In this document: positions 18,921 through 27,480 of the stretch, piece after piece
Numbering within the stretch: the stretch's first letter is position 1
Layout: each line of letters opens with the position of its first letter
Source of the DNA: Mucilaginibacter phenanthrenivorans
GTDB lineage: Bacteria > Bacteroidota > Bacteroidia > Sphingobacteriales > Sphingobacteriaceae
Direction of reading: 5' to 3'
NCBI RefSeq assembly: GCF_024721155.1
Contig: NZ_JAHVAP010000005.1
Span: 310,001 to 374,000, forward strand
DNA: 64,000 nucleotides
Made by a program: the position numbers and the translations under genes
Notes under the pieces: generated by a model
Seen by the model: the letters and a program-made list of their open reading frames with translations, nothing else
Told to the model about the DNA's origin: nothing
Database searches by the model: none

Positions 18921-19529
18921 CTATAAGAAATGAAAAAAAAATATCAGCAGTAAAAATTCTTTGAAATTATCGAAAGGAACAACATTATAATATTGATGAA
19001 CAGATTTTTTTAGCCGGGCTAAGGCTCCGCTGATCTGATTACGAACCGTTTGATGTGAGATCCCTAATTCCGTTGCTATTTGCTGGCCGTTCATATCCTG
19101 CTCCCGGCTGCATAAATAAACCTGGCGCATCTTTTCAGGCATGTTATTTACTTCAGCACTTATTAACCTGCTTAATTCAGAAATGCTTATTTTTTGAGCG
19201 GTACTGTCTTCGTAACTTTCTTTTTCTTCCGTAATATTATCTAGCGGTACAGGTTGTGATTTTTGTTTCTTATACCACCTGAATACCATATAGTTTACAG
19301 AAACAATAAGATATGCGGCAAGAGACCCGTTAAGCTGTATGGTGCTACGGTTCTTCCATAACGACAGGAATAATTCCTGGACCATATCCATGGCCTCATC
19401 TTCGTCCGCTGTTTTTTTTAGCGCAATTGCTATTAGTTTATCGGCATAACGTTCGTATATTTCTTTGAATGCACAATGATTTCCACTTTGCAATTCGAGC
19501 ATTAACTGAACGTCCGAATATTGTTTCAT
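18921..19529 (-). CDS. ECF RNA polymerase sigma-70 factor (Bacteroidetes type)
   Basis: The protein has sigma region 2 (about residues 20-90, with DMVQELFLSLWKNR) and region 4 (about 125-175, with GISHQTVRNQISGALARL). It presumably transcribes the susCD genes downstream under control of the adjacent FecR. The C-terminus ends in an unusually hydrophobic tail (about residues 188-202, rich in Leu, Ile and Phe), which might contact the membrane or FecR. It is divergent from hemW. Confidence 0.92.
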   Translation of the reverse strand: MKQYSDVQLMLELQSGNHCAFKEIYERYADKLIAIALKKTADEDEAMDMVQELFLSLWKNRSTIQLNGSLAAYLIVSVNYMVFRWYKKQKSQPVPLDNITEEKESYEDSTAQKISISELSRLISAEVNNMPEKMRQVYLCSREQDMNGQQIATELGISHQTVRNQISGALARLKKSVHQYYNVVPFDNFKEFLLLIFFFHFL

Positions 19530-19681
19530 AACACTAATTTACCGGGACAAAGTAAAAGTTACTATATTAAACTAAATTTAAATATATATTATCACTTTCA
19601 AAATTATTGTAAATTAACACTTTGCATAGTCGAATATAGTTTGTAGTCTGCTTTAAGACAACAGAATGAGGCTAATATAGC

Positions 19682-19690
19682 TACCTTTGC
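19682..19690 (+). promoter_or_regulatory. -7 promoter element of hemW, near-leaderless
   Basis: TACCTTTGC matches TAnnTTTG and ends only four bases before the ATG at 19695. The expected transcription start falls at or next to the start codon, so the mRNA is probably leaderless. A TTG -33 element is not evident. Confidence 0.6.
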
Positions 19691-19694
19691 CCCG

Positions 19695-20816
19695 ATGGCC
19701 GGTATCTATATCCATATTCCCTTCTGTAAACAGGCGTGTCATTATTGCGATTTTCACTTCAGCACCTCCTTAAAATATAAGGACGATCTTTTACAGGCGC
19801 TGATAAAGGAGATCGGACTGCAAAAAACTTATTTAGCAGGCGAAACCATTGAAACCATTTATTTTGGAGGTGGCACACCGTCCATATTAAGCGCAGATGA
19901 GCTTAACCTGCTTATCGGTACCATAACCAAACAGCATACCGTAACTGCCAATGCCGAAATTACCATTGAAGCTAACCCGGACGACCTTGATAAAGCCAAA
20001 CTACAGGCACTGCGACAAACGGATATCAACCGGTTCAGCATAGGGATTCAGTCGTTTTTTGATGAGGACCTGATGTGGATGAACCGGGTACACAGGGCTG
20101 CCGAAGCCGAAGCATCGGTAAAACGGGCACAGGACCTGGGCTTTGAAAATATTACTGTCGACCTAATCTACGGCTATCCGTTACTTAATGATACCAAATG
20201 GAAATACAATTTAGATAAAGTATTTGAGCTGGATATTCCCCATATATCCTCCTACTCCATGACGGTTGAACCGCAAACGGCCCTTGCGTCGTTCATCAAA
20301 AAGAAAAAACAGGCACCAATGGACGACCAGCAAAGCGCCGAACAATTTGTTTTATTGATGGATGCCATGCAATCGCACGGATTTGAGCATTATGAGATCT
20401 CCAACTTTTGCAAGCCTGGCCATTATTCACGCCATAATTCAAATTACTGGAAAGGTGTGAAATATCTTGGCATTGGCCCGTCGGCCCATTCATTTAACGG
20501 CGAAACAAGACAGTGGAACGTGCCCAATAATGCAAAATATATCCAGTCGCTTGAAAAGGCTGAGATCCCCGCTGAAACCGAACTGCTTACTGAAACTGAC
20601 CGATTGAACGAATATACCATGACATCCCTGCGTACAATGTGGGGCCTCGATCTAAAAAAAATCAACATTATTGCTGCTGGTGCCGATAGCCCATTGATTA
20701 AAGCTGCCGAACCTTTTTTTGAAAAGGGGTGGATTGAGAGAAGGGAAGATATTATTACCCTCACCGCGATGGGTAAGCTTTATGCCGATCATATTGCCTC
20801 TGAGTTATTTTTTTAG
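19695..20816 (+). CDS. hemW: Radical SAM heme chaperone HemW
   Basis: A radical SAM protein of the HemN/HemW group. The 4Fe-4S motif C-x3-C-x2-C is at Cys11, Cys15 and Cys18 in PFCKQACHYC, the FGGGTPS motif follows near residue 55-62, and the C-terminal HemN-type domain is present (NEYTMTSLRT..G). The short N-terminus and the missing extra Cys indicate HemW, which delivers heme to target proteins, rather than the HemN oxidase. The heme-rich respiratory cluster in this window makes such a chaperone relevant. It is transcribed divergently from the ECF sigma gene. Confidence 0.9.
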   Translation: MAGIYIHIPFCKQACHYCDFHFSTSLKYKDDLLQALIKEIGLQKTYLAGETIETIYFGGGTPSILSADELNLLIGTITKQHTVTANAEITIEANPDDLDKAKLQALRQTDINRFSIGIQSFFDEDLMWMNRVHRAAEAEASVKRAQDLGFENITVDLIYGYPLLNDTKWKYNLDKVFELDIPHISSYSMTVEPQTALASFIKKKKQAPMDDQQSAEQFVLLMDAMQSHGFEHYEISNFCKPGHYSRHNSNYWKGVKYLGIGPSAHSFNGETRQWNVPNNAKYIQSLEKAEIPAETELLTETDRLNEYTMTSLRTMWGLDLKKINIIAAGADSPLIKAAEPFFEKGWIERREDIITLTAMGKLYADHIASELFF

Positions 20817-21004
20817 TAATCCAACTATTCTGCCAATTACTTACTGCCTGTTGTAAATTCTCCCAAAGCGCGGGCGACATCTACGTATTATATTCCTTAT
20901 CGGTTTAAAACTACTTACACCCTAAAGCTATACGAATTACCCGGTATTTAAAAACCGCCGCTAACAACCTGCCGTATCTCCAATAAAATTATAAACAAAC
21001 ACTC

Positions 21005-21553
21005 ATGAAAAAATTAATTATCGCGGCCCTTGCAATAGCAGCTATTGCCATAGCGCCAAAAGTAAATGCTCAAACTAAAATGGTTGGCGGCGCCGCCATG
21101 TATCCAACAAAAAACATTATTGAAAATGCAGTAAACTCAAAGGATCATAAAACACTCGTTGCTGCCGTTAAGGCTGCCGGTTTGGTTGAAACTTTAGAAG
21201 GAACAGGCCCGTTCACCGTATTCGCACCAACTGACGAAGCATTTAACGCTTTACCGGCAGGAACAGTCGACAACCTGGTAAAGCCAGAAAACAAGGCTAC
21301 GCTAACTAAAATTTTAACTTACCACGTGGTTGCCGGTCGCTTAAGTGCTAAAGACCTGTGGATGCAGGTAAAAGCAGGCAACGGAAAAGCAGAATTAAAA
21401 ACTGTTGAAGGCGGAACATTAACCGTTATGGCCGAAGGTAAGAAGCTTTACCTTGTTGACGAAAAAGGTGGAAAATCATGGATCACTATTCCTGATGTGT
21501 TTCAAAGCAACGGAGTGATCCATGTAGTAAATGCAGTTTTGATGCCTAATTAA
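21005..21553 (+). CDS. Secreted fasciclin (FAS1) domain protein
   Basis: A 182-residue protein with a signal peptide (about 1-22, ending VNAQ) and one FAS1 domain at about 40-181. Typical FAS1 blocks are TVFAPTDEAFNALP, LTYHVVAG and the closing NGVIHVVNAVLMP. FAS1 proteins mediate adhesion or matrix contacts, often at the cell surface, but the partner is unknown. It is monocistronic with its own terminator. Confidence 0.92.
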   Translation: MKKLIIAALAIAAIAIAPKVNAQTKMVGGAAMYPTKNIIENAVNSKDHKTLVAAVKAAGLVETLEGTGPFTVFAPTDEAFNALPAGTVDNLVKPENKATLTKILTYHVVAGRLSAKDLWMQVKAGNGKAELKTVEGGTLTVMAEGKKLYLVDEKGGKSWITIPDVFQSNGVIHVVNAVLMPN

Positions 21554-21582
21554 GGTCAAAATATTTAACTATCTATGCAAAG

Positions 21583-21608
21583 GCCGTCCAATTTGGGCGG
21601 CTTTTTTT
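21583..21608 (+). terminator. Rho-independent terminator of the fasciclin gene
   Basis: A 7-bp GC-rich stem (21583-21589 with 21595-21601, one G-U pair) has a 5-base loop and is followed by a run of T. It lies 30 bases past the stop. Confidence 0.85.
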
Positions 21609-21629
21609 GGTATATGCTACATATTCCCC

Positions 21630-21670
21630 GGCTATTGGCTATTGACTATCGACCATGGACTATCGACTCC
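21630..21670. repeat. Degenerate short-word spacer repeat
   Basis: The words ggctattg, gactatcga and the inverted gaccatgga follow one another in imperfect repeats. It is not coding and sits between the fasciclin terminator and the first cupin promoter. Confidence 0.4.
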
Positions 21671-21731
21671 GCCAACTGTCAGAAAATTATCAAAAACAAA
21701 CTTCACTATTTACGCGTTTTTCGGGTTTGTT

Positions 21732-21740
21732 TACTTTTGC
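21732..21740 (+). promoter_or_regulatory. -7 promoter element of first cupin-like gene
   Basis: TACTTTTGC fits TAnnTTTG and lies 19 bases before the ATG at 21760, so the leader is very short. A -33 TTG is not clear. Confidence 0.5.
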
Positions 21741-21759
21741 GTGTTAAATAATTGTGAAG

Positions 21760-22641
21760 ATGAGTTTGATTTTAACCCCGATCGATCGCGTTGACAGCAT
21801 CAGTAAGGAGAATTTTATTAATAATTATTTAAATCCACGCAAGCCGCTGATCATTCGAAAGGCAACGGAAAGCTGGCCCGCCCTGCAAAAATGGACGTTT
21901 GATTATTTAAAGGAGGCAGTTGGCGATCAATTTGTTCCGCTATATGACAGTTCAAAAGCAGATCCTTCAAAACCCATCAACGCATCGGCTGCCGAAATGA
22001 AATTTGGCGACTATATCGACCTGATTCAAAAGGAGCCAACTGACCTCCGCATCTTTTTGTTCGACCCGATCAAACATGCGCCTAAATTGCTGCAAGATTA
22101 CCGCTCTCCAAGCGATCTGATGGGCGGATTTTTAGATAAATACCCCAACATGTTTTTTGGCGGTGCGGGATCAGTAACGTTTTTGCATTACGATATTGAT
22201 CTTGCTCATATTTTTCACACCCACTTTAATGGCCGCAAACACGTTATTTTATTCGACCAGAAATGGAGCGAACGACTATACTGCATTCCCTTTGCGACTT
22301 ATGCACTGGAAGATTACGATATAGAAAATCCTGACTTCAAACAATTCCCGGCATTGGATGGCGTTGAAGGACAGGAAGCTTTTCTTGAACATGGCGACAC
22401 CTTGTTTATGCCTACCGGTTACTGGCACTGGATGAAGTATTTAGATGGTTCGTTCTCTATTTCCCTGCGCGCCTGGGATAAATCATGGGCAATCAAGGCA
22501 AAAAGCCTTTATAACCTCACTATCCAACGCAAGTTCGACGATTTGATGAAGAAAAATTTCAAAGCAAAATACATGGACTGGAAGGAAGAGCTGGCTATTA
22601 AGCGCGCAAATAAAGCGTTGATAGAGAATGAGCCTGTGTAG
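21760..22641 (+). CDS. Cupin-like / JmjC-type putative 2-oxoglutarate oxygenase, copy 1
   Basis: The protein has the cupin_8 (JmjC/FIH-like) fold. The Fe(II) facial triad is visible as His143 and Asp145 (LHYDID) and His223 (TGYWHW); Lys160 in GRKHVILF is at the place expected for 2-oxoglutarate binding. Family members hydroxylate proteins or small molecules; the substrate here is unknown. I placed the start at ATG 21760, because the next gene starts with the matching MSxIL.PID; the GTG at 21754 would add two residues. It is a tandem paralogue of the gene at 22759. Confidence 0.85.
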   Translation: MSLILTPIDRVDSISKENFINNYLNPRKPLIIRKATESWPALQKWTFDYLKEAVGDQFVPLYDSSKADPSKPINASAAEMKFGDYIDLIQKEPTDLRIFLFDPIKHAPKLLQDYRSPSDLMGGFLDKYPNMFFGGAGSVTFLHYDIDLAHIFHTHFNGRKHVILFDQKWSERLYCIPFATYALEDYDIENPDFKQFPALDGVEGQEAFLEHGDTLFMPTGYWHWMKYLDGSFSISLRAWDKSWAIKAKSLYNLTIQRKFDDLMKKNFKAKYMDWKEELAIKRANKALIENEPV

Positions 22642-22692
22642 TTTTGTAATTTTAACAATTTGTTAATACACTTCGTCAATTTATTTCGTTAT

Positions 22693-22722
22693 TTTGTTAA
22701 CTTTTCCGTTAGATAAGTTTGC
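22693..22722 (+). promoter_or_regulatory. Complete Bacteroidota promoter of second cupin-like gene
   Basis: TTTG at 22693-22696 and TAAGTTTGC at 22714-22722 are 17 bases apart, a good match to TTTG-N17-23-TAnnTTTG. The ATG follows 36 bases later. The second paralogue therefore has its own promoter. Confidence 0.6.
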
Positions 22723-22758
22723 GTTTCAGCTTATATTAAAGGGGAACCAACACGAAAT

Positions 22759-23640
22759 ATGAGCTTTATCCTCCGCCCTATTGATACTGTAGAAACCATT
22801 ACCCCTGAAGATTTTACAGCTAATTATTTAAAGCCGCGCCGTCCCTTAGTTATTAAGGGCCTTACAAAAGACTGGCCCGCGCGCGACAAATGGACTCCAG
22901 AATTTTTACAAGGCGTGGTTGGCAGCAAAGTTGTGCCGCTTTATGATAACTCAAAAGCCGATCCTTCAAAACCGATCAATTCATCAGCGGCCGAAATGCC
23001 GTTCGATAAATATATCGACCTGATCATGTCTCAGCCTACCGAGTTGAGGATCTTCTTTTTTAACATATTTAAACAAGCACCTGAACTGCTGAACGATATC
23101 GTTTTTCCAAAGGACCTAATGGGCGGCTTTTTAGAAAGCATGCCATCCATGTTCTTCGGCGGATCAAACTCTGTTACGTTTTTACATTATGATATTGATC
23201 TTCCGCATTTATTTCACACGCACTTTCACGGCAAAAAACATGTGATCTTGTTTGAGAATAAGTGGAAACGCCGCTTATACTGTATTCCCAACGCCACTTA
23301 TGCCCTGGAGGATTATGATATACTAAACCCGGATGTTAAAAAGTTCCCGGCCCTTGATGGTGTTGAAGGCATCGAAGTATTTTTAGAACACGGCGATACC
23401 CTGTTTATGCCTACCGGCTACTGGCACTGGATGAAATACCTTACCGGTGGTTACTCCCTAAGCCTGCGTGCCTGGGATGCTTCCCTTACCCGCAAGGCAG
23501 CCAGCTTATACAACGTTGCCGTAAAGGGTGGATTAGACAGCGTTTTAAAAATGGCATTTAAAGCAAATTATGCCCAATACCGGGAAAAGCTGGCAGTTAA
23601 ATGGGCCAACAGAGAACTGGCTGCGGGGAAACCTTATTAA
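22759..23640 (+). CDS. Cupin-like / JmjC-type putative 2-oxoglutarate oxygenase, copy 2
   Basis: This is a close paralogue of the preceding gene, colinear from the first residue and with the same numbering of the metal triad: His143, Asp145 and His223. Long blocks are shared, including SKADPSKPIN, LMGGFL, MFFGG and the LEHGDTLFMPTGYWHWMKYL region. Differences cluster at the C-terminal helix bundle and at residues 100-118. Both copies keep every metal ligand, so both are expected to be active, perhaps on different substrates. Confidence 0.85.
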   Translation: MSFILRPIDTVETITPEDFTANYLKPRRPLVIKGLTKDWPARDKWTPEFLQGVVGSKVVPLYDNSKADPSKPINSSAAEMPFDKYIDLIMSQPTELRIFFFNIFKQAPELLNDIVFPKDLMGGFLESMPSMFFGGSNSVTFLHYDIDLPHLFHTHFHGKKHVILFENKWKRRLYCIPNATYALEDYDILNPDVKKFPALDGVEGIEVFLEHGDTLFMPTGYWHWMKYLTGGYSLSLRAWDASLTRKAASLYNVAVKGGLDSVLKMAFKANYAQYREKLAVKWANRELAAGKPY

Positions 23641-23644
23641 ATTT

Positions 23645-23743
23645 GTAGAGACGCGATGCGTCGCGTCTCCTGCGGGATAATCAAATTTTTAAATAAAGCG
23701 ATTTATGCAGGTCGCTCAAAGACGCGAAGCATGGCGTCTCTAC
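23645..23743. repeat. Paired inverted intergenic repeat (GTAGAGACGCGA family)
   Basis: The left unit at 23645-23669 is a hairpin of nine paired bases around tgcg. The right unit at 23719-23743 is a diverged inverted copy ending in gtctctac. The unit family (gtagagacgcgatgcgtcgcgtctc-like, 25 bases) is common between genes in Bacteroidota. The right unit supplies the TAG stop codon of the minus-strand esterase gene. Confidence 0.65.
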
Positions 23744-24918
23744 TTTTTCAATTCCTCTAACTTTTTCCTTGTATCCGTGGTTTCCTGCAAGGTTAACGAC
23801 TTCGTGTAAGCATCTATAGCCTTCTGCTTCTCGCCTGCGCCGGCATAAAAATCGCCCAGGCTGTCAAACGCGTTTGCGCTTTGTGGGTGATTGTCGATGT
23901 TCCTTTTAAAAAGTAAAAATGCTTCCTTCGGCTTTTTTATCTCCCAGCAATGATAAGCCAGGCTATTCACCAATGATTCCGGCGGAACAACATTATAACC
24001 TAAGCGATCAGAAAGCATCTTAAAATGAGCGGAAAGTACCGAGTCGACATTTAACTCAGGATGCCCGTCGAACTGGCTATCCCTGAACTGGTAATAATCA
24101 AACAGGTAACGTAATGCGTCATACTCGGCGTTTAGTTCTATCGTGCCATGGCGCTCATTTGGATAGAACTTATAATTCCAGCGCAGGCCTTTGGGTTTAG
24201 CCTCTTTTAAAGCCTTAACAAATGGCAAAACTGTGCGGGTTATGTTTGTATTATGATTAAGCGTATCCTTCATTACGGTGATGGTATCAATCCCAGGCGG
24301 CATATTGTTAGCGATTGCTACAAACACCGATTTTTTTTTAAGATCGATGGCCGGTAATTGTTGCTGTGCCTGTTTTAGCAATTTTTTATTATCCCACCAT
24401 AAAGCCGGATCGATTATTATGTAAGCGTTGAACATAGCGGGGTAATTAATTAGGGTATTCACCACTAATAGCCCACCTAGTGAATGACCGCTGAGAACAC
24501 GATATGGCGCAGTTGGGTAATGTGCGTCTACATAGGGAAACACTTCCTTTTCAATGAATTTTGTAAAATCAACGCCTCTTCCTGATCCTTTTGAATCAGA
24601 TACTTGAGTCGGCGTATAATCACGATCGCGGGTGCCCTCGGTAGCAATCCCTACTATTATCATATCAGGAATAACCCCTGCCATTTGTTGTACAATACCT
24701 GCTGCCGAATAAAAGTGTGATTCGCCGTCCAGCAGGTACAAAACAGGGTAACGTTCATCCTTATTGCCCGGCGGAACATGAATCAGCAAGGTTCGCCTTT
24801 CATTCAGGATCTTTGAATAAACCGTATCAACGGTTCCAATCACAATCCTGTTATCCCGCCTTTGAGCAAACGCGGAAAGGCAAATAACAGAAAAGATTAT
24901 CGTAATAAATATTCTCAT
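23740..24918 (-). CDS. Secreted esterase (alpha/beta hydrolase) with C-terminal TPR
   Basis: An exported serine hydrolase of the putative esterase (Fes/esterase D-like) type. It has a signal peptide ending at AFAQ, the nucleophile Ser146 in GHSLGG, and a likely catalytic His257 in NERHGT. Residues about 300-390 form TPR-like helices, a fusion seen in other Bacteroidota esterases. The substrate could be a siderophore ester or a carbohydrate ester, but nothing in the neighbourhood decides. It is the third gene of the minus-strand run AraC, hydrolase, esterase. Confidence 0.82.
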   Translation of the reverse strand: MRIFITIIFSVICLSAFAQRRDNRIVIGTVDTVYSKILNERRTLLIHVPPGNKDERYPVLYLLDGESHFYSAAGIVQQMAGVIPDMIIVGIATEGTRDRDYTPTQVSDSKGSGRGVDFTKFIEKEVFPYVDAHYPTAPYRVLSGHSLGGLLVVNTLINYPAMFNAYIIIDPALWWDNKKLLKQAQQQLPAIDLKKKSVFVAIANNMPPGIDTITVMKDTLNHNTNITRTVLPFVKALKEAKPKGLRWNYKFYPNERHGTIELNAEYDALRYLFDYYQFRDSQFDGHPELNVDSVLSAHFKMLSDRLGYNVVPPESLVNSLAYHCWEIKKPKEAFLLFKRNIDNHPQSANAFDSLGDFYAGAGEKQKAIDAYTKSLTLQETTDTRKKLEELKK

Positions 24919-24919
24919 A

Positions 24920-24972
24920 ATTAAACACTAATTCCAATCACTAAGTCACTAATTCGCCAATTCACTAATTGC
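24920..24972. repeat. Degenerate cactaatt repeats between two hydrolase genes
   Basis: The word cactaatt or a close variant occurs about four times in 50 bases, separated by aag, cgcc and similar short joins. It fills nearly the whole spacer between the two genes. Confidence 0.45.
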
Positions 24973-24978
24973 CTCACC

Positions 24979-26433
24979 TTACCATGTTTTTATCTTCTTC
25001 CCATCGACCTTCACGTTTTGATAAGGATGGTTAAGAAAATCAGCTATCAAATAATCTCCCTCTCTCGAATTTAATGCGGGACCATGGGTTTTATCAGTAA
25101 ACAACACCCGCTGACTGTTGGGCATATACCGATGAATCACATCATTATAAAAACCCGGGCAATACGGATCAGTGTCCCCGGTTGCGAGCAGTGTAGGAAT
25201 ATTTGAATAAACCGGCGTTTTGGCAACAGGTTCAACGGGCTTTACATTCCAGCAATTGCAAAGAGGATGATCAACATTATTAAACCTGTACCCTGCAAGG
25301 TACGGAAAGATGTCGTTCTGTTTGTCGATAAGCTGCTGATTGGCATAGTGGATCTGCTCGGAGCAATACATGGAATAACGCATGCCTAAAGTGTTGTCGG
25401 CGCCTGCATTAAAAATATCGTCGAAATAACTTTTCATGTATACATTCTGCTTACCTGCGATAATTTGAGTTATTACATAAGGCACATTTTTCAGTTCGGC
25501 ATTGCTGGTAAGCTTGTTCATCAGCAGGTCTATCAATTCGCTGCGCCTGTATATGATATTGATGCTATCGGTTTTGCCTTTTTCTAAGTATTTCAGAGTA
25601 AATTCCTTATTGCCAATGGATGTAAAATATTGCCGAAAGCGCTGTTTCAAATTATCATATAGAGGATTACTGGTTGAATCGCGTTCACAATTACTGAAGA
25701 TCTTATTGAATGAATCGTTAATGCTGAACATGGCATCTTCCTCATAATTTATAAAACCGGGCAATGCTGAGTCGAGAATAGCGGAGCGGATATGTTTTGG
25801 ATAGTTCCGCATTACGGTCATCATCAAACCGCCACTATAGGAAATCCCGATCAGGTTTATCGAATCGATATGCAGGGCGCGGCGCAGGTCTTCAATATCA
25901 GCGGCATTTTCAGTAGTGTTATAGGCCGACAGATCATTACCGTCAGCAATTAGCTTTTTCCGGCAATTTTTGGCTTCCTGAATGATCGTACTATCCAGTG
26001 GCAGGTTTTTCCGATAGGCATTTTTTATAGCCTCGCTGATGCCATCGCACGACAGGCAGGGTTGTGCGTAGGTGGTCCCACGCTGCTCAAAGGCAATGTA
26101 ATCCCTGTTTTTCATAAACTGGCGGTAGTGAATAAAGTTAACCCCGCGCAACGAACTCGCACCCGGCCCACCGGCGGTATATAGCACCGGGTCTTTTAGC
26201 TTATTGGGATTGTTGCTCTCCACATAAATAAAAGGCAGCTTTATAGTTTTGCCATTGGGTTTACTCCTGTTTTCCGGAACTATCAAATAAGCGCAATGGC
26301 TTTTTAAACTGTCAGCTTTAAACTGGCATTCACAAGGTTCAATTTTTGGGGTATAGGTTTCCTTTTGCTGCGCGATGGCGATACTTTGCAGTGAAATTAT
26401 AAGTACGGATAAGTAGATGATATGCTTTATCAT
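24979..26433 (-). CDS. Secreted alpha/beta hydrolase of the TAP/S33 peptidase type
   Basis: The protein has a signal peptide (about 1-21), the oxyanion-type block AGGPGASS near residues 87-94, the nucleophile region GISYSGG (Ser198 as probable nucleophile, with Ser at the usual last Gly of GxSxG), and a TAP-like C-terminal domain with TGDTDPYCP (Asp) and DKTHGPA (His). It resembles prolyl aminopeptidase/tripeptidyl hydrolases acting in the periplasm. Many paired Cys suggest disulfides. It follows the AraC gene by 69 bases. Confidence 0.82.
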   Translation of the reverse strand: MIKHIIYLSVLIISLQSIAIAQQKETYTPKIEPCECQFKADSLKSHCAYLIVPENRSKPNGKTIKLPFIYVESNNPNKLKDPVLYTAGGPGASSLRGVNFIHYRQFMKNRDYIAFEQRGTTYAQPCLSCDGISEAIKNAYRKNLPLDSTIIQEAKNCRKKLIADGNDLSAYNTTENAADIEDLRRALHIDSINLIGISYSGGLMMTVMRNYPKHIRSAILDSALPGFINYEEDAMFSINDSFNKIFSNCERDSTSNPLYDNLKQRFRQYFTSIGNKEFTLKYLEKGKTDSINIIYRRSELIDLLMNKLTSNAELKNVPYVITQIIAGKQNVYMKSYFDDIFNAGADNTLGMRYSMYCSEQIHYANQQLIDKQNDIFPYLAGYRFNNVDHPLCNCWNVKPVEPVAKTPVYSNIPTLLATGDTDPYCPGFYNDVIHRYMPNSQRVLFTDKTHGPALNSREGDYLIADFLNHPYQNVKVDGKKIKTW

Positions 26434-26502
26434 GATGATGTTTCTATTTTCATCAAAGTAAAAGCATTGGAAGATAGATTTTTAGTAAAAAACGGACAAT
26501 CG

Positions 26503-27300
26503 TCAGGTCAAATTTTGAATAAGCTTTTGCCCGGTAAATTTCACCACATCCTTATAAAAATGGCTCATGTCATAATAACCAAAATCATAGGGAATAAAGT
26601 TTCCCTTTTGAGCAACGTAAGCGGTCAGGGCAGTACGGGCACGCATAATGGTGAAGTAGTTTTTAGGCGATGTCCCCACCACCTTGTTAAAATACCGGTT
26701 GATGGTTTTGGAAGTAACGAACATCCTTTCCGCCATTTCAGAAGTATTTAATTGCATCCCTGCTTCATCGTACCCATCAATGCAATCATTCACAAATTGC
26801 AGGTAATGATCTTTACTCCTGTTTTTAAACCGACTTAAAAGAAAATCCTGCATCAGCGTCAACCGCTCTTCAAAACATAGGAGCTGCTTGATTTTTTGAA
26901 GAAATGCGGGCGGTAATATCGCATTCAGATTAATTACCTGCCCGATAAGGCTTACCTGACTGATGCCTAAAACAGCTTCCAGACCACCGGGATGAAATTT
27001 AACCGTAAAAATATGGTCAGTGGGTCGTTTTAGTTTTTCAACACTGGTATCCCGTAAAACAAGAATATCATCGGTGCTTTTAATTAAATAATTTCTATCG
27101 CCTACGGCTAGTTGGTAAGATGTGCCCAGGTTTATCCAGAATGTAGGCGTCCAGCTCGGGAACATTTTTACACTTTCAGGAGCGCCAATAAGCGAGCCCG
27201 GCGGCGCAGACTCCGAAAAAAATTCAATATGATCCGCCAGTTCCTCACAGGGCTTCATAAACCTGTGCACCTCGCGAATGTTATTGAAGATCTCGACCAT
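26503..27300 (-). CDS. AraC-family transcriptional regulator
   Basis: A 265-residue regulator. The N-terminal ~150 residues match the DUF6597-type ligand domain common in Bacteroidota AraC proteins, and the last ~100 residues carry the two helix-turn-helix motifs (MAERMFVTSKTINRYFNKVVG..P..Y and the closing FGYYDMSHFYKDVVKFTGQ region). It lies upstream of two secreted hydrolases on the same strand and is a plausible local regulator of them. It is divergent from the sugar kinase gene. Confidence 0.88.
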   Translation of the reverse strand: MVEIFNNIREVHRFMKPCEELADHIEFFSESAPPGSLIGAPESVKMFPSWTPTFWINLGTSYQLAVGDRNYLIKSTDDILVLRDTSVEKLKRPTDHIFTVKFHPGGLEAVLGISQVSLIGQVINLNAILPPAFLQKIKQLLCFEERLTLMQDFLLSRFKNRSKDHYLQFVNDCIDGYDEAGMQLNTSEMAERMFVTSKTINRYFNKVVGTSPKNYFTIMRARTALTAYVAQKGNFIPYDFGYYDMSHFYKDVVKFTGQKLIQNLT

Positions 27301-27343
27301 TTAACTATAAGACGAGTATGGAAATGATTCGTTACACAGATTT

Positions 27344-27465
27344 CAAAATCCAATTGCAAAAATCTACCCCTCAATCTGCTTACCGCCAAAATCCGCAAAT
27401 CACTTAAATCCTAAAATCCTGTAAAAAAATCAGCGCAATCATAATCATCATTCAAAATCAGCGGT
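27344..27465. repeat. AATC-rich degenerate spacer repeat
   Basis: A spacer of about 120 bases is built of aatc-centred words (aaatcc, aaatctac, aatctgc, aaatcctaaaatcctg, aatcagcg) at roughly 7-11 base steps. I recognise this type of spacer from other Bacteroidota genomes. It lies between two divergent genes and directly abuts the kinase promoter. Confidence 0.5.
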
Positions 27466-27474
27466 TATCTTTAC
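27466..27474 (+). promoter_or_regulatory. -7 promoter element of the sugar kinase, near-leaderless
   Basis: TATCTTTAC is one base off the TAnnTTTG consensus and ends six bases before the ATG at 27481. The transcript is probably leaderless or nearly so. Confidence 0.45.
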
Positions 27475-27480
27475 CACACT

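Noticed and set aside
20817..21004. tRNA or small RNA gene in the hemW-fasciclin spacer
   Set aside because: No TPsiC-type motif, cloverleaf or terminator pattern could be found.
27344..27465. Possible CRISPR array in the aatc-rich spacer
   Set aside because: The repeats are very short, degenerate and lack constant spacer length; no cas genes are present.
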